Assembly: GCA_018064505.1 (NCBI GenBank)
Contig: JAGHVC010000002.1
Span: 1 to 44,426 of the forward strand
Length of the DNA: 44,426 nt
DNA from: Candidatus Minthosoma caballi
Lineage (GTDB): Bacteria; Bacteroidota; Bacteroidia; Bacteroidales; Bacteroidaceae
Reading direction: 5' to 3'
Of the stretch, positions 1 to 7,224 are shown in pieces (the first letter of the stretch is position 1; each line of letters opens with the position of its first letter). The notes under the pieces are model-generated. The model was not told the origin of the DNA. It worked only from the letters and a program-made list of their open reading frames with translations, and searched no databases. The translations under genes were made by a program, and so were the position numbers.

Positions 1-270
1 ATCTTAGATCTGATACATGCATCAGAAGGTAGCCAGCTTCTGTTCTCTTCTCACAATACAAATCTTATTGATGTAAAGAGACTGAGAAGAGATCAAATCG
101 TTTTTGTCAATAAGACGGAAGATGGCGCTACTGAGGTCTATTCATTATATGACTTCAAGGATTTCCGTGAGAATATGGATGCAGAGAAAGGATATATACA
201 AGGTCGATTCGATGCAGTACCTTATGTTGATTCTTCTGTTGATAGTATAAAACAATTATTGGAGGGATAA
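1..270 (+). CDS. AAA-family ATPase, C-terminal fragment (RloA-like), cut by window edge
   Basis: An open frame enters from the left edge in frame 1 and ends at TAA 268-270, giving the last 89 residues. The visible part contains LLFSSHNTNLID followed by LRRDQIVFVNK and, further on, GYIQGRFDAVPYVD. This resembles the C-terminal half of the ABC-like ATPase domain of RloA/AAA_21 proteins, where the SSHN stretch is the switch (H-loop) region after Walker B. The Walker A and B motifs lie outside the window. The stop is two bases before the ATG of the RloB-type gene, and the sequence GGAGGG at 261-266, inside this gene's end, is the likely ribosome binding site for that gene. The pair is therefore almost certainly cotranscribed and translationally coupled. 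The family call is by motif reading only. Confidence 0.75.
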   Translation: MLDLIHASEGSQLLFSSHNTNLIDVKRLRRDQIVFVNKTEDGATEVYSLYDFKDFRENMDAEKGYIQGRFDAVPYVDSSVDSIKQLLEG

Positions 271-272
271 CC

Positions 273-830
273 ATGGCAAGTAGAAGAGAAAAGGCACCCG
301 ATAAAAGGATGCGAAGAATTGCCTTGGTGATCTGCGAAGGTGAAACTGAGGAAAATTATATCAACCTGTTAAAGAGGTGGTATAAATCCCCTGTACGCAT
401 TGTGTCTCATGTTGAAGGAACTAAGATTAGTCAGTCGCTTGTAGATAAACGCACAAAGGAACTTAAGATTTCTGCACTAGACAAGGTTGATACATTTTTG
501 ATGTATGATATGGATGTTACTGCCGTCAACGAGAAAGTTACGGCATGCAAAGCAGAACTCCTATTAAGCAACCCGTGTTTTGAAATTTGGTTGCTTCTAC
601 ATGCGAAAGACCAGAAGTCTTCCTTAAACACAGATGCGGTACTAAAGGAACTGAAAAAGAGTGCCACTGTATGGAACAACTATAACAAGTCGGTTTATAC
701 TGATACACAAAAGACATTTTTGAAAGAACACATAGGCGTAGCCATTGACAGAGCAAAAGCGCTTAAGGAATTCCTGAATCCTTCTTCTAATATTTATAAA
801 TTGGTGGAGATTCTCAAGGATAAACTATAA
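273..830 (+). CDS. rloB: RloB-family protein (TOPRIM-like), putative phage-defence partner
   Basis: A 185-residue protein with the RloB hallmarks: CEGETEENY at residues 21-29, an acidic strand FLMYDMD with D79 and D81, and SNPCFEIWLLLH at 99-110. The E22 and D79/D81 pattern matches the metal-binding acidic residues of a TOPRIM-type nuclease fold, so a nuclease role is inferred. The family is known from restriction-modification loci (rloA/rloB) and as the second component of AbiL-type abortive infection systems, paired with an AAA ATPase as here. The length is close to what I would expect for the family. The ATG at 273 is supported by the GGAGGG site at 261-266. No restriction or methylase gene is visible, but the left edge cuts the locus. 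Family assignment is strong; the defence role is inferred from the pairing. Confidence 0.85.
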   Translation: MASRREKAPDKRMRRIALVICEGETEENYINLLKRWYKSPVRIVSHVEGTKISQSLVDKRTKELKISALDKVDTFLMYDMDVTAVNEKVTACKAELLLSNPCFEIWLLLHAKDQKSSLNTDAVLKELKKSATVWNNYNKSVYTDTQKTFLKEHIGVAIDRAKALKEFLNPSSNIYKLVEILKDKL

Positions 831-916
831 TATTTATAGCCTCAATCATCAATTATACTAGAAGACCAAGACATCAAAAAATATGTAGCAAGTATGTGAT
901 TTTTTATGTGTTTATT

Positions 917-948
917 TTTGGTTATTTGGGTGAAAATGAGTACCTTTG
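917..948 (+). promoter_or_regulatory. sigma-ABfr promoter (-33/-7) without a downstream ORF
   Basis: TTTG at 917-920 is followed by a 20-base spacer and TACCTTTG at 941-948, an exact match to the Bacteroidetes TTTG / TAnnTTTG consensus. Transcription would begin near 953-956. No coding frame follows on this strand; a strong terminator lies about 140 bases on. Confidence 0.75.
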
Positions 949-953
949 CATCG

Positions 954-1130
954 ATTTTGTTACATGTTGCTTTTGGATGCTTATTCCCGTTTTTGCAACA
1001 TGTGAGCAACACCCGGTGCTAACGCATTGATAGTCAATAATAGTCGTATTCGAGGAGGTTAAGTAAGGACTCAATTATTCGACATAAAAGCAAAGGCGTG
1101 TGACTCAGCAGGGGCACACGCCTTTGTGTT
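954..1130 (+). ncRNA. Candidate structured small RNA
   Basis: About 175 bases lie between a canonical promoter and a strong intrinsic terminator and contain no plausible ORF. The 5' part can form a perfect 9-bp stem, ACATGTTGC with GCAACATGT (about 963-1007), and the 3' end is the 11-bp terminator stem. The sequence does not show the 4.5S RNA core motif, and I could not match it to 6S RNA or tmRNA. It may be an independent sRNA, or a remnant leader whose gene has been lost. The identity is unknown; the call rests on the promoter, the stems and the terminator. Confidence 0.45.
1092..1125 (+). terminator. Intrinsic terminator, probably bidirectional
   Basis: AAAGGCGTGTG (1092-1102) pairs perfectly with CACACGCCTTT (1115-1125) around a 12-base loop, followed by T-rich sequence. 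It ends the candidate small RNA on the plus strand. In the opposite direction it is followed by GCTTTTATG, so it can also serve the convergent GH30 gene. Confidence 0.85.
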
Positions 1131-1165
1131 TAGGTTTTTGTTTTTCCTTTTTATTGAAAAAAGGA

Positions 1166-2716
1166 TTAATCTTCAGTGTCTTTATAGATTTTTCTGTAAG
1201 TGCCATCTGCACGCTTCTCTATGTAAAGACCATGAGGCTTAGAGATGCGTCTGCCTTGCAGATCGTAGTAGGTAGATGGACCTTTTACCTTTTCTGAATC
1301 AATGTCGCGGATTACTGTTGCGCCATCATCCTTGACAAGAATAAAGGTGTTGAGACTGTTTCCAGGAATAGGGACAGTCAGCATATTTGTTGGCGTCTCA
1401 ACAGGAATTTCTGTTTGTTGGCAAAGGTTTTCTGTTTCGTTGCCAGTGGAGAGAATGTGTGTGCAGCTCTTAACTTGAGTATTGCTTGATGTAGGGAAGA
1501 ACAATCGCAAGTTATATGCTTGATTTGTAGCGGCAATAGCCATTACGATGATGGAGTCCCCCTTGACATAAGCAGTTGTCTCGAATGGGTCTTCTGTTTT
1601 AGGCTCTGTATATCCTGATGCAGTAGCTTTAATTCGAGTAGTGCCTGTCACATATTTAGAGAAATGAGACATGACAAATGCTCGTGGCAACAGCACATTC
1701 TTCTTGTTTTGAGTACCATATTGTGACTCGCCTGTGCCGACAAACGCCCACTGTGCTCGCATGTACCAGTAGATGTAGCCAGTACAACCCGAGAGCATGC
1801 ACTCGTTCAGCTCTTGAGCAAATTGGAGCTGTTCCTTCCAGTTTGGCAAACGATCCTTCAAATAGTCAGTCACAGAGTGCTCAGTCATCCAAACTTCCTT
1901 GCCGTATTTTTGTGCAAGAGTGTTGGCTGGCTTCATGTATTCCAAAGGTGGGTGACCGTAGAGGTGACCCGCTATGATGTCGATCTGCTCGCGTGCCACT
2001 GGATCGTTGAGCAGAGCGTCTGAATAGCTTTTGTCGAATCCAAGTGGCTCTGCGCTGATGAGACGAACACCATCGTATGTCTCTCTGTCAAGCATGTTAG
2101 CATAGTTCTTGACCAAATCGACTTGCTGTTGTGGAGTGTAGAGACATCCAGAATAGCTAACCCACCAGTCAGGTTCGTTTTGAATAGATACAGCATCAAC
2201 TTTCACCCCTTTAGACTTCATGTATTTCAGGTAAGAGTTGAGCCAAGGAAAAAACTTCTCATAGCAGTCTTTGCGCAATTCGCCACGCTGATTGCCTTGA
2301 TCGTCAGCGTTTCCGCCTTGGGCAGTGCCATTGGTTTTGTATTGGCCAGGAGGTGACCATGGTGTGCCGAATACAATGCCACCGCGTTGCTTTACGATTT
2401 TTGCAGACGGAACGCAGCCTTGCCAGTCGTAAGGAGTGTCCCAGCCTACATCTGAGGCAGTGATGTCTCCTTTGAAGTTAGGGGAGATTTCCATGCGCAT
2501 GATATTAAGCCCAATCTTCGATGTTGGGCCATAGAGCAGCCTCACAGGTGCTGTATCTGTTCCAAGCGGACACATTAATCCGTCACAGCAAGCCGCTCCA
2601 AATCCCGTCACTTTCTGATAAGTTTTACTTTCAGTCAATGTGATGGTGAGTGTTTTTTGTGCGTGGGCACTAAATGCGATTGCCAACGCAAAAAACAGAG
2701 AAAAAGACTTTTTCAT
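1166..2716 (-). CDS. Secreted GH30 glycoside hydrolase (glucuronoxylanase / endo-beta-1,6-glycanase type)
   Basis: A 516-residue protein with a clear Sec signal peptide ending SAHAQ at residue 20. The (beta/alpha)8 barrel of clan GH-A is indicated by FGAACCDGL near 39-47, the acid/base in SIQNEPD (E181) and the nucleophile in WMTEHS (E279). A C-terminal beta-sandwich typical of GH30 follows (about 340-460). The SIQNEPD/YIYWYMR pattern recalls subfamily 8 glucuronoxylanases, but substrate cannot be fixed from sequence. The last about 40 residues hold YYDLQGRRI and GLYIEK, a tail type seen on many Prevotella/Bacteroides secreted proteins and also on the 1083-residue protein at 26537-29788. It is a single-gene unit with its own -7 box at 2764-2771 and the terminator at 1092-1125. 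Confidence 0.88.
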   Translation of the reverse strand: MKKSFSLFFALAIAFSAHAQKTLTITLTESKTYQKVTGFGAACCDGLMCPLGTDTAPVRLLYGPTSKIGLNIMRMEISPNFKGDITASDVGWDTPYDWQGCVPSAKIVKQRGGIVFGTPWSPPGQYKTNGTAQGGNADDQGNQRGELRKDCYEKFFPWLNSYLKYMKSKGVKVDAVSIQNEPDWWVSYSGCLYTPQQQVDLVKNYANMLDRETYDGVRLISAEPLGFDKSYSDALLNDPVAREQIDIIAGHLYGHPPLEYMKPANTLAQKYGKEVWMTEHSVTDYLKDRLPNWKEQLQFAQELNECMLSGCTGYIYWYMRAQWAFVGTGESQYGTQNKKNVLLPRAFVMSHFSKYVTGTTRIKATASGYTEPKTEDPFETTAYVKGDSIIVMAIAATNQAYNLRLFFPTSSNTQVKSCTHILSTGNETENLCQQTEIPVETPTNMLTVPIPGNSLNTFILVKDDGATVIRDIDSEKVKGPSTYYDLQGRRISKPHGLYIEKRADGTYRKIYKDTED

Positions 2717-2763
2717 TGGATTGAATATGAACTAATAACTTTTTTGTATTGTTTTTATCGCCA

Positions 2764-2771
2764 CAAAGATA
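2764..2771 (-). promoter_or_regulatory. -7 box of GH30 gene
   Basis: The minus strand reads TATCTTTG, matching TAnnTTTG, about 50 bases upstream of the GH30 start codon. No exact TTTG -33 element is seen at the usual spacing. Confidence 0.5.
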
Positions 2772-2783
2772 AAGATAATATTA

Positions 2784-2820
2784 TAAAAAAAGAGAAAAAC
2801 TGGCTACTTTTTCAGTTTTC
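2784..2820 (-). terminator. Intrinsic terminator of the DUF3089-type gene
   Basis: On the minus strand AAAACTG (2819-2813) pairs with CAGTTTT (2802-2796) and is followed by a CTCTTTTTTT run. It lies about 90 bases after the stop of the lipoprotein gene and just ahead of the GH30 promoter, so it separates the two units. Confidence 0.6.
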
Positions 2821-2909
2821 CATAGAAAATTGATTAGGACACAATGAATTCAAGTGTCAAAACGCAGCGAGACAATAGTTCAATAATCTCTTTTGTGTCT
2901 GACAGTAGT

Positions 2910-3863
2910 TCATGGATGCTTTAAATTATAGCTGCGAATTCGGAGTTTTACATTCTCTCGAAGTTGCTCTTGATACAGGGTGAGTTCTTGGAGATGGAAA
3001 TTGCCGATAGGAAATAGGGAAGAGAGATTGGATACAAAGGAGTTTTGAGCGTTTATGCCGTTGGCAATCAACACTTTTGCGGTGTTGTCTATTTTGATGC
3101 TGACGGAGTCGTTGAGGCAGTGAGAGATTGTGTCAGTTGTCCACGATGCAAGATTGATAACATACTCGTTGTTGGAACAGATGACAGGATTGATAGCAGA
3201 GGTGCTGGCGACGGTATTGTAGGCTATGATCACTCCTGTGTCGTCAGCTTTGAGGGCTGGGCGAATGTGTGAAGAAGCATTGATGTCTTCCTTTGTGACT
3301 CTATATCCACAAACATAAGCAGCCACCATCTTACTTGCTGTTGCATCGTCCATTTCCTTTATTAATTCCACAACGCATTTTGCTCCTTGGCTGAATCCTG
3401 CCAAAACAAATGGACGGCCATTGTTCTGATGCTGAAGATAATAGTTGAAAGCATTGCGCACATCGTTTATTGCAAAAGGGAAACGCTCATTCACAACGCT
3501 GTCACCCTCCATCCAAGTGTTTAGCGAGATGTGGCGATAGTAAGGGGCGAAGAAATTTGCACTGTCAGCAAAGATCTCATCTGCCAGCTTATAAGAAGGA
3601 AGCATGGCGTTGCGTTGTGATTCGTCTGTGAGTGATGCATAGTGGCAAACGGAGCCATCGTCTTTTTGCCAATCAAATACGCAGGTAGGCAGGATATAGA
3701 AAATATCAGCTTTTGAAGCATCGATTTCCTTGCCATTGTCAAACCATAGATTTGTGTCAGAATAGATATTGCTGTCTTGCAAAACTTGACTGCATGATAA
3801 GCAGCATAATGCAAGAAAAACATATACTATGATGCCTTGCAGTCTTGTCTTTCTTATTTCCAT
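2910..3863 (-). CDS. DUF3089-type alpha/beta-hydrolase lipoprotein
   Basis: A 317-residue protein whose N-terminus (hydrophobic segment followed by LSCS, C24 or nearby) looks like a Bacteroidetes lipoprotein signal. The nucleophile elbow is GFSQGAK with S158, followed by AYVCGYRVT. The segment DIFYILPTCVFDW near 53-65, the SQRNAMLPSY region and the APYYRH motif are what is expected of the DUF3089 family of serine hydrolases. The substrate is unknown; an esterase or lipase role is inferred. A -7 box TATATTTG lies at 3893-3900 on the minus strand and a terminator at 2784-2820, so it appears monocistronic. Confidence 0.75.
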   Translation of the reverse strand: MEIRKTRLQGIIVYVFLALCCLSCSQVLQDSNIYSDTNLWFDNGKEIDASKADIFYILPTCVFDWQKDDGSVCHYASLTDESQRNAMLPSYKLADEIFADSANFFAPYYRHISLNTWMEGDSVVNERFPFAINDVRNAFNYYLQHQNNGRPFVLAGFSQGAKCVVELIKEMDDATASKMVAAYVCGYRVTKEDINASSHIRPALKADDTGVIIAYNTVASTSAINPVICSNNEYVINLASWTTDTISHCLNDSVSIKIDNTAKVLIANGINAQNSFVSNLSSLFPIGNFHLQELTLYQEQLRENVKLRIRSYNLKHP

Positions 3864-3892
3864 ATATTTGTTTTCATTTTGTTATTTGCCTA

Positions 3893-3900
3893 CAAATATA
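3893..3900 (-). promoter_or_regulatory. -7 box of DUF3089-type gene
   Basis: The minus strand reads TATATTTG (TAnnTTTG), about 30 bases upstream of the start codon. The -33 element is not clear. Confidence 0.45.
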
Positions 3901-4028
3901 CGAAAAAAACAAAACATCAAGTTGTTCTTGAGATTTTTCGTACATTAATTTGTATGGCGATAAGAATGCGTTATGCTATATGCTCAATAAATATGACATT
4001 GAGGTGCGGTGAGATGTTGTAAAGTGTA

Positions 4029-4036
4029 TATCTTTG
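4029..4036 (+). promoter_or_regulatory. -7 box of QueD-like gene
   Basis: TATCTTTG followed by C matches the Bacteroidetes -7 consensus 48 bases before the ATG at 4085. The -33 element is not clear. Confidence 0.5.
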
Positions 4037-4084
4037 CGGTGAGTTGTAAACACAATTGTTTAATCCATTAACACAAACACTATT

Positions 4085-4654
4085 ATGAGAAGTATCACGA
4101 CATTGGAATTGCAGTATGCGCATCGCTTTTATGGTTTCCAGGGTGAGGCTCAGTATCTACATGGCCACACAGGCATACTGACAATTGAAGTGGATGACAC
4201 CATCACTCCGCAAGTGAATATGGTTTTCCCTTGTAATGAAATAAAAAAAATCGCATGGAGCGTGCTGCAAAATTTCGATCACGCTCTTGTGATGAGAGAG
4301 GATGATCCCCTGCTTCCTGCCATAGTGGAAGTATATGGGAAACAGGGGATAAAGAATGGACACCGCCTGAATACGATGAAGGGCGAGGCATTCAAGACGG
4401 AGTGGGCAACAGCTTACCCTGATTGCCGACTTGTGGTGACGAAAGAGACAATGACAGTGGAAGGAATGATAAAGATAGTTCATGACCTGTTGAAAGACAA
4501 ACTGCCTATTGTCAAGCTTACATTCAGTAGTGGGGCGAATTGTGCATCACAAGAGTATGAACCGCACAACCACATTGAACGCTGTCCACTTTGCGGCATA
4601 GCCCTCAATGCGGATGGCGTATGCCCTAAGTGCGGATATAGACACGGGGATTAG
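4085..4654 (+). CDS. Divergent 6-carboxytetrahydropterin synthase (QueD/PTPS) family protein with C-terminal zinc ribbon
   Basis: A 189-residue protein with the T-fold pattern of the 6-pyruvoyl/6-carboxy-tetrahydropterin synthases: zinc-ligand candidates H13 (YAHRF), H26 and H28 (LHGHTG), the MVFPCNEIK strand-helix near 46-54 and FDHAL with D65/H66. Two expected catalytic features appear absent. The cysteine that in QueD sits four residues before HGH is alanine here (A22), and the usual Glu near the C-terminal end of the domain is replaced in FSSGANCASQEY. A C-terminal zinc ribbon, C167-x2-C170 and C180-x2-C183, is added. It may be a QueD paralog with altered chemistry or a nucleotide/pterin-binding protein. 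No other queuosine gene is nearby. Its stop codon overlaps that of the convergent GH2 gene. Confidence 0.75.
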   Translation: MRSITTLELQYAHRFYGFQGEAQYLHGHTGILTIEVDDTITPQVNMVFPCNEIKKIAWSVLQNFDHALVMREDDPLLPAIVEVYGKQGIKNGHRLNTMKGEAFKTEWATAYPDCRLVVTKETMTVEGMIKIVHDLLKDKLPIVKLTFSSGANCASQEYEPHNHIERCPLCGIALNADGVCPKCGYRHGD

Positions 4655-7131
4655 TGATTTGTCACCTCATAGCTGATAGTGCATCCCTTCAGCAATGGAG
4701 AAGAGAGGTGCACTTTGACAGTGCCAGGGCGAGAGAGGTTGCTGATGTAAGCCAAGAGCCGACCATTGTGCACGCGTTGTTGATTGTCGCGATAGTTGCC
4801 CATGTCGGTGTTGTCAGAACCTTCCAGCGCGAGCAGTCGTGCAGGACCTTCGATTCGGCAAGTGATGTTGTTGTCTGCCAGACGGACTACATTACCATTG
4901 TCGTCAATAACCTCGATAAGGAGTTGATTGAGTGCATCAGATGCTGTGCAAGCGTCTGATGCATTGCCGTTTATGCTCGTGTTGTCGAAGCGGGCTCTGA
5001 TGCTGCAAGGGCGAAGATTTGTGTTGATGGTGTATGAAGCTTCGTCTTTGCCTTCCTTACTCATGCCTACAGCTGTGAGAGTTCCATCTTCGTAAGGAAT
5101 GTCCCAATAGATAATTCCGTTGCTTGGATCTTTTGATTTAGCATCGCCAACGATTCTTCCGTTGAGCGTGAGGCGCGCTTGAGGAGAATTAGTGTAGCAA
5201 ACCACACGGATTGTTTGTCCTGCTTCATAGTTCCATGTGTCGAGAGCCTCTGAAGATACAGGAATAGTGCTGTCTCCGTTTCTTCCTCGACGAGCTGTGG
5301 CAGGGTATGTGCCAATGTAGCATACTGGTTGCTCACACCAAAGCGAAGCACGGAAATGACCGCGAGGCTTGGCGAAGCTGCCGAAGTCGAGTAATCCGGT
5401 GTTGAGACCTCGTGAAGGCCATCGTCCCGATTCTCCCAAGTAGTCAGTGCCTGTCCAAATGAACTGCCCGAAGATGAAATCTTTATCGCGCACAGCACAC
5501 CATGCATCATATCCAACACCATTCTCTGAGCCGTAAATCACGCGTTTCGGGTAGGTTTTGTGATCTTCATCATAGCGGTTTTCTGTGTAGTTGTATCCTA
5601 CAACATCCACAGCCTCAGGATATTCTGTCTGATTGCTCATGACCACTCCGGCGAGTGCGCCTGTCACAGGACGAGAAGTGTCTATGCTGCGTACGCATGC
5701 CGCCAGCCTCTTTGCAATTTTTCCGATGCGCTCAGCATTTGGGCGCTTAGGGTCGTAGCCTCCAAACATTGGCTGATTGATGGCTGCATTCCCTCCGTCG
5801 AGGATAGGATGAGAATATGGGTCGTTAGGGTAATCCACTTCATTGCCTATGCTCCACAGAATGATGGATGGGTGGTTGCGGTCGCGTCTCACCATGTCGG
5901 TAACATCGCGGTCAATCCATTCCTCAAAGAAGTCGAAAGTGCCATCGTAGCTTGGAGTGCCCACATTCCATCCCTCAACCCACTTGCGCTTAGGGAACTC
6001 CCATTCATCACTTGCTTCATCCATCATCATGAGGCCGAGACGGTCGCAAAGGTCATAGAGAATAGGTGATTGAGGGTTGTGAGCACAGCGAATAGCATTC
6101 ACTCCAATCTCTTTAAGTTTAATGAGACGGCGCTCCCACACTTGCTCAGGGACAACAGCTCCGAGAGCGCCAGCATCGTGGTGCAGGCAGACGCCTTTCA
6201 CTTTCATGTTTTTCCCGTTGAGAGCAAAGCCGTGGTCAGGAGTGAAATCCAATGTACGCAATCCTGCCTTAATCTCATTTCCATCGATAGCATTATTGCC
6301 TTGCAAGAGAGTGGTGCGCAGGGTGTAGAGATATGGATCGTCAAGATTCCATCGATGAGGACGGTTCACATTGAGCTTCATAGCCACAGCGTTCTTAGCT
6401 GCCGTCACAGCAGATTGCGCTTTCGCCACAACTTTGCCATCAGCTGACAGCATCTCTACTTTCACGGTAAGATTGCTTGCTGCGTCGGCATTGTCCACTT
6501 TCACATCCATCAGAATAGTAGCGCTGCTATCGCTGATTTTCAGAACTTTGTATCCAGTTCCCCATTGTGCAAGATGGCACTTTGGCGATTCAATCATCCA
6601 TACATCGCGATAGATGCCGCTGCCAGTGTACCAACGCGAATCTGCATATTTGCTGTGGTCAACACGCACTGCAAGCACATTCTCGCCTTCGTGCAAGTAA
6701 GGTGTCATTTCATACATGAACGAAGCATATCCATTAGGACGCTTGCCTAGAAGGTGCCCGTTGAGATACACTTCACTTCTATTGTAAACGCCTTCAAAAT
6801 AGATGAATTTCAAAGCTTTGTCTTTGTCAGCCAAGTCGGTGGCAGACATTGTGAAATGCTTTCTGTACCATCCTATGCCGCCAGGAAGATAGCCAGTGCA
6901 GCTTGCAAGGGTAGGAGAGAGCTGACCTTCTATTGACCAGTCATGAGGCAATGTGCGACGCTGCCAGTTGCGGTCGGGCGCATCAGCTCGAGAGAAGAGT
7001 GAATCATCTTGCAAGGCAAACAGCCAGCCATCATTGAACTTGCTGCTCTTGCCAAACGATACCTGTGCATGGGAAGCAAGTGAAGCTGTCATCATGCAGA
7101 TTGTGAGAATCAAAGTTAGTTTAAGTTTCAT
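4651..7131 (-). CDS. Secreted GH2 glycoside hydrolase (beta-galactosidase-like)
   Basis: An 826-residue protein with a signal peptide ending SLASHAQ (about residue 23). The N-terminal jelly-roll domain shows HDWSIEG near 63-69 and YFEGVYNRSEVYLNG near 111-125, typical of GH2; an immunoglobulin-like domain and the barrel follow, with the acid/base in WSIGNEVDY (E431) and nucleophile in YGSENG (E536). The remainder (about 600-826) is beta-rich and matches the extra C-terminal domains of Bacteroidetes GH2 enzymes. Galactosidase is the commonest activity of this architecture, but glucuronidase or other activities are possible. It lies 93 bases downstream of pepD with no clear terminator or -7 box between, so cotranscription is likely. 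The gene ends on the TTAG shared with the convergent QueD-like gene. Confidence 0.87.
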   Translation of the reverse strand: MKLKLTLILTICMMTASLASHAQVSFGKSSKFNDGWLFALQDDSLFSRADAPDRNWQRRTLPHDWSIEGQLSPTLASCTGYLPGGIGWYRKHFTMSATDLADKDKALKFIYFEGVYNRSEVYLNGHLLGKRPNGYASFMYEMTPYLHEGENVLAVRVDHSKYADSRWYTGSGIYRDVWMIESPKCHLAQWGTGYKVLKISDSSATILMDVKVDNADAASNLTVKVEMLSADGKVVAKAQSAVTAAKNAVAMKLNVNRPHRWNLDDPYLYTLRTTLLQGNNAIDGNEIKAGLRTLDFTPDHGFALNGKNMKVKGVCLHHDAGALGAVVPEQVWERRLIKLKEIGVNAIRCAHNPQSPILYDLCDRLGLMMMDEASDEWEFPKRKWVEGWNVGTPSYDGTFDFFEEWIDRDVTDMVRRDRNHPSIILWSIGNEVDYPNDPYSHPILDGGNAAINQPMFGGYDPKRPNAERIGKIAKRLAACVRSIDTSRPVTGALAGVVMSNQTEYPEAVDVVGYNYTENRYDEDHKTYPKRVIYGSENGVGYDAWCAVRDKDFIFGQFIWTGTDYLGESGRWPSRGLNTGLLDFGSFAKPRGHFRASLWCEQPVCYIGTYPATARRGRNGDSTIPVSSEALDTWNYEAGQTIRVVCYTNSPQARLTLNGRIVGDAKSKDPSNGIIYWDIPYEDGTLTAVGMSKEGKDEASYTINTNLRPCSIRARFDNTSINGNASDACTASDALNQLLIEVIDDNGNVVRLADNNITCRIEGPARLLALEGSDNTDMGNYRDNQQRVHNGRLLAYISNLSRPGTVKVHLSSPLLKGCTISYEVTNH

Positions 7132-7224
7132 ATTGAGTCAGAATATTTTTCACCTTCGCTATCGGAGAACTTCACCTGCGTGTGTGAAAAAGTGAATAGA
7201 AGAGATAATTTGAATGAATTTGAG

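Noticed and set aside
954-1130. 4.5S (SRP) RNA, 6S RNA or tmRNA
   Set aside because: The 4.5S core (GGAAGCAGC type) and the tmRNA acceptor/CCA end are absent, and no 6S-like long closing stem could be drawn; only a generic small-RNA call is kept.
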